Origin: Phoronis pallida
Taxonomy: Eukaryota > Phoronida > Phoronidae
Length of the DNA stretch: 12,889 nt
Direction: 5' to 3'
Assembly (NCBI GenBank): GCA_028565715.1
Contig: JAOXYC010179579.1
Location: 1-12,889, forward strand
Made by a program: the position numbers and the translations under genes. Positions 12,301 through 12,889 of this stretch are shown one piece after another (positions within the stretch are counted from its first letter, which is position 1; each line of letters opens with the position of its first letter). The notes beneath the pieces are model-generated. The model ran no database searches. It was not told where the DNA came from and saw only the letters and a program-made list of their open reading frames with translations.

Positions 12301-12661
12301 CTTCCTGTCAAAACAAATGAGCTTAATCAATCAACAATCACTAGGATAATCATTTTCCGACTGTAAATTTAAACCTTCAGAAATTAGTGCAAAACAGATT
12401 TTGAATTCCAATTACATACAACTATCAGGCATAGCACACACCACTTTCAGTACTAGAAAATTCAATTACGACAAATTGTCACCATTCATACCAGAATTAA
12501 TCCAATTTCCTTAGAGCTTCAAAATTTTACCAGTTGCAAACCAAAATACTGATAATGCAACAAACTCACCATTGAAATATGCCACAGAAAATGGATGGAG
12601 AATTGTTGGTCTTGTCGTGATTTGGTAAGCTGCTCCCCCGTCTAAACTCACAGAGTAGATG
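135..12661 (-). CDS. LRP2: LRP2 (megalin)-like receptor gene, internal 23-exon part
   Basis: The gene encodes a giant single-pass endocytic receptor of the LDL-receptor family. The visible order is propeller end, EGF, eight LA repeats, two EGFs, propeller, EGF, propeller, EGF, start of a propeller. This matches LRP2 from cluster II onward. LRP2 is favoured over LRP1 because two stretches resemble human LRP2 as I recall it: [15 protein letters not shown] in exon 18 (human YRKTLIANDGTALGV), and [20 protein letters not shown] followed by [11 protein letters not shown] in exon 23 (human IKPDGS, GIGENGVRGIAVDWVAG). The 23 exons sum to 3,761 coding bases and stay in one frame across 22 GT-AG introns. 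Both ends are cut by the window, so signal peptide, membrane span and NPxY tail are not seen. The family role, uptake of lipoproteins, vitamin-carrier complexes and other ligands at epithelial surfaces, is known for the family and not shown here. Confidence 0.93.
312..608 (-). other. Intron 22/23, nothing recognised
   Basis: A 297-base AT-rich GT-AG intron with a polypyrimidine-like run (TATATTTTTTCAG) at the acceptor. No coding or repeat signal is seen. Confidence 0.88.
609..710 (-). CDS. LRP2: Exon 22: first strands of propeller C
   Basis: A 102-base exon, phase 1 to 1, with acceptor CATTTTCCAG and donor AAAG|GTAAGT. It reads [20 protein letters not shown], then [12 protein letters not shown]. 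It aligns with the opening strands of the next human LRP2 propeller (FIVVSMLSAIRGFSL...ETMVPVAGQG, from memory). It is short with no diagnostic motif of its own. Support comes from splice signals, phase and the IRG and MVPIA words. Unlike propellers A and B, this opening unit is a separate symmetrical exon. Confidence 0.88.
711..1073 (-). other. Intron 21/22, nothing recognised
   Basis: A 363-base AT-rich intron between EGF exon 21 and propeller exon 22. I find no exon-like or repeat structure in it. Confidence 0.88.
1074..1196 (-). CDS. LRP2: Exon 21: EGF module between propellers B and C
   Basis: A 123-base exon, phase 1 to 1, with acceptor CATTTGCAG and donor ACAG|GTACGC. It reads [18 protein letters not shown], then [18 protein letters not shown] and a final FSC. 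The six cysteines have the NNGxC signature. The frame is fixed by phase 1 joins on both sides. A longer open reading in another frame of the same bases is a shadow. Confidence 0.94.
1197..1713 (-). other. Intron 20/21 with a less AT-rich island
   Basis: A 517-base intron. A stretch at about 1255-1440 is less AT-rich than the rest and is open on the minus strand for some 60 codons. It lacks cysteine spacing, YWTD motifs or a phase that could join exons 20 and 21. It may be an old mobile-element fragment, but I do not recognise the family. Confidence 0.75.
1714..1939 (-). CDS. LRP2: Exon 20: end of propeller B
   Basis: A 226-base exon, phase 0 to 1, with acceptor CCCCTTTCAG and donor AGAG|GTGAGT. 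It reads [20 protein letters not shown], then [20 protein letters not shown] and [18 protein letters not shown]. It ends [14 protein letters not shown]. The sixth blade is degenerate: FYYD for YWTD. The closing ITRIDKISG...VIRDN matches human LRP2 IERVDKATG...VLRDN, from memory. The acceptor and frame are supported by the join EQYTPR-IMKYD. Confidence 0.94.
1940..2307 (-). other. Intron 19/20, host of tRNA-like repeat copy 1
   Basis: A 368-base intron. Its middle is taken by a tRNA-derived repeat (2076-2159). The remaining sequence is AT-rich and unremarkable. Confidence 0.88.
2076..2159 (-). repeat. tRNA-derived repeat, copy 1
   Basis: On the minus strand it shows a tRNA-like A box (TAGCACAGTTGG), a D arm ending TAGAGCA, an anticodon-arm string CTGT-CAGGCAA-ACAG and a weakened B box (GGTTTCATTCC). 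It aligns without gaps over 84 bases to the copy at 11818-11901, about 68 identical by hand. The acceptor ends do not pair and T33 is changed, so it is not a working tRNA. It is most likely a SINE head or dispersed tRNA pseudogene. Confidence 0.75.
2308..2482 (-). CDS. LRP2: Exon 19: propeller B, third and fourth blades
   Basis: A 175-base exon, phase 2 to 0, with acceptor TTTCACTTTCAG and donor AGG|GTAGGC. It reads [20 protein letters not shown], then [20 protein letters not shown] and [11 protein letters not shown]. The [15 protein letters not shown] segment follows human LRP2 SGVPAKIASANMDGT, from memory. Cys in DEGC lies 21 residues after the lone Cys of exon 18, so the two may form a disulfide. 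YWTD variants are YWLD and YWTE. Confidence 0.94.
2483..2848 (-). other. Intron 18/19, nothing recognised
   Basis: A 366-base phase 2 intron placed just before a YWTD motif. The sequence is AT-rich. Open frames in it are shadows or chance. Confidence 0.87.
2849..3102 (-). CDS. LRP2: Exon 18: propeller B, second blade
   Basis: A 254-base exon, phase 0 to 2, with acceptor TGTATTTCAG and donor GAGG|GTAAGA, where the last codon is GG plus T from exon 19. It reads [20 protein letters not shown], then [30 protein letters not shown] and LVVHPEEG. The YWTD position is YFGN, as degenerate as the equivalent human LRP2 blade (YSTN, from memory). The insert after YRK and the word NDGTANGV are strong LRP2 marks. 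Cys in GVCQP has no partner in its own exon. Confidence 0.95.
3103..3426 (-). other. Intron 17/18, nothing recognised
   Basis: A 324-base phase 0 intron. A plus-strand open stretch of about 60 codons (3132-3326) has no recognisable domain and looks like chance. Confidence 0.87.
3427..3596 (-). CDS. LRP2: Exon 17: start of propeller B
   Basis: A 170-base exon, phase 1 to 0, with acceptor TTTTTTCAG and donor AAT|GTAAGT. It reads [20 protein letters not shown], then [18 protein letters not shown] and [10 protein letters not shown]. The first strand resembles human LRP2 SPFLVTVRQHIIFGISL, from memory. One YWTD motif (YWSD) ends the exon, and the intron falls four residues after it. The sequon NGT is created across the splice junction, and NDT lies at the start. 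Confidence 0.94.
3597..3972 (-). other. Intron 16/17 with a hairpin
   Basis: A 376-base phase 1 intron. It contains the perfect 12-base inverted repeat listed at 3689-3736. The rest is AT-rich. Confidence 0.87.
3689..3736. repeat. Perfect 12-base inverted repeat (hairpin)
   Basis: CTTACATAGCTT (3689-3700) and AAGCTATGTAAG (3725-3736) are exact reverse complements around a 24-base loop that includes CGCATGTGCG. The element lies in the middle of intron 16/17. It could be a small hairpin, or the remains of a short inverted-repeat element. No target-site duplication was identified. Confidence 0.7.
3973..4104 (-). CDS. LRP2: Exon 16: EGF module between propellers A and B
   Basis: A 132-base exon, phase 1 to 1, with acceptor GATATTTTCAG and donor GCAG|GTAATG. 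It reads [18 protein letters not shown], then [17 protein letters not shown]. The six cysteines and CSHICLL match the single EGF modules that separate propellers in LRP1 and LRP2. The stretch ITFRDPG between the third and fourth cysteines is a little longer than in neighbouring modules. Confidence 0.94.
4189..4254. repeat. 13-base direct repeat
   Basis: AAGATCGTCCACA occurs at 4189-4201 and again at 4242-4254, 53 bases apart in the same orientation within intron 15/16. It is exact but short. It may flank an old insertion or be a local duplication. Confidence 0.6.
4424..4525 (-). mobile_element. Possible 3' end of a non-LTR retrotransposon
   Basis: Read on the minus strand, a moderately GC-rich string including GACGCCTTATGATCCACATG is followed by AAGAGAATAGG and a run of four TAGG-type tetramers (plus-strand ACCT, 4424-4440). 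A tetranucleotide tail after this kind of 3' sequence is typical of some non-LTR elements in marine invertebrates, from memory. No coding part remains. The exact 5' limit and family are uncertain. Confidence 0.45.
4581..4758 (-). CDS. LRP2: Exon 15: end of propeller A
   Basis: A 178-base exon, phase 0 to 1, with acceptor CATATTCCAG and donor ACAG|GTGAGA. It reads [19 protein letters not shown], then [17 protein letters not shown] and [17 protein letters not shown] and the closing HHPVRQP strand finish the propeller. The pair CNKFNC is unusual, since propeller blades of this family seldom contain cysteine. NCT is also a potential glycosylation site. Confidence 0.94.
4759..5079 (-). other. Intron 14/15, nothing recognised
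   Basis: A 321-base phase 0 intron, AT-rich, with no feature seen. Confidence 0.87.
5080..5302 (-). CDS. LRP2: Exon 14: propeller A, third and fourth blades
   Basis: A 223-base exon, phase 2 to 0, with acceptor TTGGTTCAAG and donor CAT|GTAAGG. It reads [20 protein letters not shown], then [18 protein letters not shown] and [19 protein letters not shown]. It holds the most canonical blade here ([17 protein letters not shown]) followed by YWTD variant FYTD. The end joins [11 protein letters not shown] of exon 15 in phase 0. Confidence 0.95.
5303..5688 (-). other. Intron 13/14, nothing recognised
   Basis: A 386-base phase 2 intron. The only structure noted is a small palindrome, TTCGTA-GA-TACGAA, near 5594-5607, too short to interpret. 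Confidence 0.86.
5689..5873 (-). CDS. LRP2: Exon 13: propeller A, second blade
   Basis: A 185-base exon, phase 0 to 2, with acceptor TTGTTTAG and donor ACAG|GTAATT. It reads [20 protein letters not shown], then [22 protein letters not shown] and IVLDPRD. These are textbook LDLR class B elements: [21 protein letters not shown] and P-R-x-I-x-L-D. The intron that follows cuts just before the next YWTD motif, the same structural place as the intron after exon 18. Sequons are NGS and NVT. Confidence 0.95.
5874..6213 (-). other. Intron 12/13, nothing recognised
   Basis: A 340-base phase 0 intron, AT-rich, with no feature seen. Confidence 0.87.
6214..6422 (-). CDS. LRP2: Exon 12: start of propeller A
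   Basis: A 209-base exon, phase 1 to 0, with acceptor TTGTTTTGCAG and donor GTG|GTAAGT. It begins [20 protein letters not shown], the standard first strand after an EGF pair (compare FIIFSNRHEIRRIDL). Next come [19 protein letters not shown], with YWTD variant FWAD, and the blade end [13 protein letters not shown]. There are three sequons (NLT, NGT, NVT). Phase 0 is required because exon 13 opens with complete codons, [11 protein letters not shown]. Confidence 0.94.
6423..6784 (-). other. Intron 11/12 with a relic EGF exon
   Basis: A 362-base phase 1 intron between the calcium-binding EGF exon and propeller A. It contains the decayed copy of exon 11 at 6531-6610 and, beside it, a weak tRNA-like string near 6630-6672. 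Confidence 0.88.
6531..6610 (-). pseudogene. Decayed duplicate of calcium-binding EGF exon 11
   Basis: On the minus strand this aligns to 6890-6809 of exon 11. By hand, 68 of 79 ungapped columns are identical (about 86%), with one 3-base deletion and one 1-base insertion. The copy reads [18 protein letters not shown], then DTGYTL, against [19 protein letters not shown] of exon 11. A core cysteine is now Trp, the insertion shifts the frame after YTL, and a stop follows soon. The first cysteine and the DVDE signature are not recognisable. A TTTACAG lies upstream, but no donor follows the copy. This is a dead tandem exon duplicate. Confidence 0.88.
6785..6910 (-). CDS. LRP2: Exon 11: calcium-binding EGF module
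   Basis: A 126-base exon, phase 1 to 1, with acceptor TTTATCTCAG and donor ACAG|GTAAAC. It opens [15 protein letters not shown] and continues [18 protein letters not shown] with a final SC. DVDE is the calcium-binding EGF signature, and [12 protein letters not shown] fits the Asn-hydroxylation consensus (C-x-N-x4-Y-x-C-x-C). Human LRP1 has a closely similar CSQLCNNTKG module, from memory. A decayed second copy of this exon lies in the next intron (6531-6610). Confidence 0.95.
6911..7190 (-). other. Intron 10/11, nothing recognised
   Basis: A 280-base phase 1 intron between the two EGF exons, AT-rich, with no feature seen. Confidence 0.87.
7191..7310 (-). CDS. LRP2: Exon 10: EGF module after the LA cluster
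   Basis: A 120-base exon, phase 1 to 1, with acceptor TCATTTCTAG and donor GTGG|GTAAGT. It reads [18 protein letters not shown], then [20 protein letters not shown]. The six cysteines show the NNGGCS signature of EGF modules in LRP receptors. It is the first of the EGF pair that joins an LA cluster to a propeller. There is a sequon NDT. The calcium-binding signature is absent, unlike exon 11. Confidence 0.94.
7311..7610 (-). other. Intron 9/10, nothing recognised
   Basis: A 300-base phase 1 intron between the last LA exon and the first EGF exon. No feature is seen. Confidence 0.87.
7611..7745 (-). CDS. LRP2: Exon 9: LA repeat 8, degenerate
   Basis: A 135-base exon, phase 1 to 1, with acceptor TTGTTCCCAG and donor TGTA|GTAAGT. 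After the linker EPTAPPG it reads [17 protein letters not shown], then [20 protein letters not shown] and C. All six cysteines and the direct acidic calcium ligands are kept. The conserved Asp in CxDxSDE is Gly (CPGGRDE), and Lys stands where the ligand-contact Trp should be. The repeat probably folds but is unlikely to bind a ligand lysine in the usual way. It sits last in the cluster, next to the EGF pair. Confidence 0.92.
7746..8120 (-). other. Intron 8/9, nothing recognised
   Basis: A 375-base phase 1 intron, AT-rich with several A-runs and T-runs. No feature is seen. Confidence 0.87.
8121..8228 (-). CDS. LRP2: Exon 8: LA repeat 7
   Basis: A 108-base exon, phase 1 to 1, with acceptor AAATTGCAG and donor TGCG|GTATGT. 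It is the shortest LA exon here and almost nothing but the module: [18 protein letters not shown], then [18 protein letters not shown]. Six cysteines and the Trp contact are present. SDE is changed to RDE, but the Asp and Glu that bind calcium remain. CDG is CDD. Confidence 0.93.
8229..8506 (-). other. Intron 7/8, nothing recognised
   Basis: At 278 bases this is the shortest intron in the window. It is phase 1 and AT-rich, with no feature seen. Confidence 0.87.
8507..8650 (-). CDS. LRP2: Exon 7: LA repeat 6
   Basis: A 144-base exon, phase 1 to 1, with acceptor CATCTATCAG and donor GAAG|GTAACT. After a Pro-rich linker (TRPPGG) it reads [14 protein letters not shown], then [20 protein letters not shown] and a final DPEC. 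It has six cysteines, complete calcium ligands and the Trp contact residue. The SDE-to-last-Cys spacing is longer than in neighbouring repeats, a variant known elsewhere in the family. Confidence 0.93.
8651..9042 (-). other. Intron 6/7, nothing firm
   Basis: A 392-base phase 1 intron. An 8-base AT-rich inverted repeat (TTAAAATG at 8744-8751 and CATTTTAA at 8758-8765) is within chance for this composition. Confidence 0.86.
9043..9267 (-). CDS. LRP2: Exon 6: LA repeats 4 and 5 in one exon
   Basis: A 225-base exon, phase 1 to 1, with acceptor TTGTTTACAG and donor TGTC|GTAAGT. It holds two LA modules with no intron between them. Repeat 4 runs from [17 protein letters not shown] to [16 protein letters not shown] (SDE is ADE). 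Repeat 5 runs from [12 protein letters not shown] to [16 protein letters not shown]. Only one residue (Asn) separates the last cysteine of repeat 4 from the first of repeat 5, much tighter than the linkers elsewhere here. Repeat 4 has the ligand-contact Trp (NQWQC). Repeat 5 has Arg there (YRRC). Confidence 0.94.
9268..9795 (-). other. Intron 5/6 with an open, exon-like island
   Basis: A 528-base phase 1 intron. On the minus strand about 9564-9290 is free of stops and, between about 9400 and 9560, less AT-rich than other introns. It contains words such as [13 protein letters not shown] and [14 protein letters not shown]. It has one cysteine and no LA, EGF or YWTD pattern, and exons 5 and 6 join perfectly without it. 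It may be a mobile-element remnant. I do not recognise it. Confidence 0.75.
9796..9915 (-). CDS. LRP2: Exon 5: LA repeat 3
   Basis: A 120-base exon, phase 1 to 1, with acceptor TTTCTTAAG and donor TGTG|GTGAGA. It reads [18 protein letters not shown], then [22 protein letters not shown]. Cysteines and calcium ligands are all present. The usual Gly after CD is Thr (CDT), and Tyr replaces the ligand-contact Trp. There is a sequon NIS. The preceding intron is the longest in the window (605 bases). Confidence 0.93.
9916..10520 (-). other. Intron 4/5, nothing recognised
   Basis: The longest intron here, 605 bases, phase 1. A plus-strand open stretch from 10328 runs into the antisense of exon 4 and is a shadow. 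No repeat is recognised. Confidence 0.85.
10521..10637 (-). CDS. LRP2: Exon 4: LA repeat 2
   Basis: A single-module exon of 117 bases, phase 1 to 1, with acceptor AACAAACAG and donor TGTG|GTATGT. It reads [18 protein letters not shown], then [20 protein letters not shown]. It has six cysteines in LA spacing, the complete acidic calcium set (CDG, NDC, SDE) and a Trp two residues before the fourth cysteine. That Trp is the usual contact for a ligand lysine, so this repeat looks fully competent. There is a sequon NTT. Confidence 0.94.
10638..11192 (-). other. Intron 3/4, nothing recognised
   Basis: A 555-base phase 1 intron, strongly AT-rich between 10830 and 11160. No exon or repeat is seen. 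Confidence 0.85.
11193..11465 (-). CDS. LRP2: Exon 3: EGF module plus LA repeat 1 of the cluster
   Basis: This is the largest exon here, 273 bases, phase 1 to 1, with acceptor TATTGCAG and donor GAAG|GTTGGT. Residues 1-45 or so form an EGF module: [14 protein letters not shown], then [10 protein letters not shown] and a final NTC, six cysteines. After the linker FAVDAPPLN comes LA repeat 1, PCTSWELQC to [16 protein letters not shown], with six cysteines and all four acidic calcium ligands. Tyr stands where the ligand-contacting Trp usually is. A donor two codons further in (TG|GTATAT) is rejected because only phase 1 joins exon 4 in frame (LE-D-LTC). Sequons are NLS and NNS. Confidence 0.94.
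11466..11937 (-). other. Intron 2/3, host of tRNA-like repeat copy 2
   Basis: A 472-base phase 1 intron. The second tRNA-derived repeat (11818-11901) lies near its 5' end, 37 bases from the donor of exon 2. The rest is AT-rich. Confidence 0.87.
11818..11901 (-). repeat. tRNA-derived repeat, copy 2
   Basis: This is the better preserved copy. On the minus strand it has A box TAGCTTAGTTGG, D arm closing AGAGC, a perfect 5-pair anticodon stem CCTGT-CTGGCAA-ACAGG with nominal anticodon GGC, and B box GGTTCGATTCC. The acceptor stem does not close and the T stem has mismatches. It has the same orientation and the same boundaries of similarity as copy 1, which points to one repeat family. Confidence 0.78.
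11938..12084 (-). CDS. LRP2: Exon 2: last blade of the propeller before LA cluster II
   Basis: The 147-base exon follows acceptor TTTTGACAG and ends at donor ATTG|GTGAGT, phase 1 at both ends. It begins [16 protein letters not shown], a YWTD motif (YYSD) with the usual aromatic after it. It continues to [18 protein letters not shown], equivalent to the family's closing strand before an EGF module (compare VYHPSRQP in LRP1). There is an N-glycosylation sequon NMT. The acceptor and first 40 or so bases are duplicated in the intron upstream (12263-12319). A tRNA-like repeat ends 37 bases beyond the donor side. Confidence 0.92.
12085..12569 (-). other. Intron 1/2 with a pseudo-exon
   Basis: A 485-base phase 1 intron. 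It contains a partial copy of the exon 2 acceptor region and a 142-base splice-bounded pseudo-exon (12163-12304). Confidence 0.85.
12163..12304 (-). pseudogene. Pseudo-exon sharing the acceptor end of exon 2
   Basis: The acceptor TTTTGACAG and first bases copy those of exon 2. The strings TATTCCCAGTCTGAATAG and CTTCCTGTCAAAACAA (plus strand) occur in both, and the homology covers about 12263-12319 against 12045-12098. A strong donor, AAC|GTAAGT, closes a 142-base unit similar in length to exon 2 (147). A 2-base insertion near the start puts the FYSDWEY word out of phase with exon 1, so inclusion would lead to an early stop. Homology to exon 2 fades after the first 45 or so bases. It could be a relic or an occasionally spliced poison exon. 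Confidence 0.65.
12570..12661 (-). CDS. LRP2: Exon 1 of window: YWTD propeller blade (phase 2 to 1)
   Basis: The 92-base exon follows acceptor TTATTTTAG and ends at donor G|GTGAGT. One base completes a split codon from an exon outside the window. The rest reads [18 protein letters not shown], then [12 protein letters not shown]. The pattern DGG followed by HPFSVAYF is the usual end of one propeller blade and start of the next (compare HPFAITIF in the family). It runs directly into SIYYSDWEY of exon 2. The exon is short and has no cysteine, as expected inside a propeller. Upstream blades lie beyond 12889. Confidence 0.88.
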
Positions 12662-12889
12662 CTAAAATAATTAAAGAATGGAGAGATCAATTTAGACGTT
12701 CATACGCCCTTTATGGCGAAATTAGCCAAAAATGGCATTGAAACCACATTATTAATAACCCAGGTTCGATGAATCACCTCTAGCTTTTTCCCAAAACCAG
12801 AGGTTGTGCCGTTAAAGTTCCATTAATTTCTGGAGACATTCGCCCCTACTCGTGTTTTCGTAGGACTGAAAGGCTATTGTTCGCCCAGC
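12662..12889 (-). other. Partial intron upstream of exon 1
   Basis: This is the 3' part of the preceding intron, ending TTATTTTAG. The end nearest the window edge (12827-12889) is richer in GC and contains a small stem CCTAC/GTAGG. No exon with a usable phase is seen. Confidence 0.75.

Noticed and set aside
135-12661. Assignment to LRP1 instead of LRP2
   Set aside because: LRP1 has the same eight-repeat second cluster. The NDGTANGV insert, the [15 protein letters not shown] segment and the extended loop before IKADG fit remembered human LRP2 and not LRP1. A tree of the propellers would settle it.
1-12889. Prokaryotic systems, CRISPR arrays or operons
   Set aside because: Spliced modular exons with GT-AG introns show this is animal nuclear DNA. 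No regular spaced repeats or bacterial gene layout are present.
1-12889. Promoter, start codon, transmembrane segment or poly(A) end of the gene
   Set aside because: The frame is open into both window edges and all modules are extracellular and internal, so neither gene end lies here.

Overview
This window is animal nuclear DNA. It holds an internal piece of one large gene on the minus strand, an orthologue or close homologue of the endocytic receptor LRP2 (megalin). I place 23 exons between 12661 and 135. Every junction is GT-AG and the reading frame stays open and in phase through all of them, giving about 1,250 codons. Human LRP2 has roughly 4,650 residues, so this is about a quarter of the receptor. 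The start codon, signal peptide, transmembrane segment and cytoplasmic tail all lie outside the window. No other protein gene is supported.

The layout below runs in transcription order, from high to low coordinates. Exons 1-2 (12661-11938) carry the end of a YWTD beta-propeller. Exon 3 carries its closing EGF module and the first LDL-receptor class A (LA) repeat. Exons 4-9 (10637-7611) carry seven more LA repeats, so the ligand-binding cluster has eight, the number in LRP2 (and LRP1) cluster II. Exons 10-11 encode two EGF modules, the second calcium-binding. Exons 12-15 encode a full propeller and exon 16 an EGF module. Exons 17-20 encode a second propeller and exon 21 an EGF module. Exons 22-23 begin a third propeller that runs off the low-coordinate edge. 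In this receptor family LA repeats bind ligands through calcium-organised acidic loops, and the EGF-propeller units serve pH-dependent release and recycling.

Module borders almost all lie at phase 1 introns, and introns inside propellers are phase 0 or 2. The introns are of even size (278-605 bases) and AT-rich. This fits an invertebrate, probably marine, genome. Recalled similarity of a repeat at 4424-4525 to 3' ends of non-LTR elements in molluscs and ambulacrarians is the only hint of phylum, and it is weak.

The most interesting material is in the introns. There is a decayed second copy of the calcium-binding EGF exon (6531-6610). There is a partial copy of exon 2's acceptor end that still looks spliceable but is out of frame (12163-12304). 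Two copies of one tRNA-derived repeat, in the same orientation, lie almost 10 kb apart (2076-2159 and 11818-11901). In the protein, two extra cysteine pairs in the propellers and a degenerate eighth LA repeat deserve a second look. I found no evidence for a wholly new biological system.
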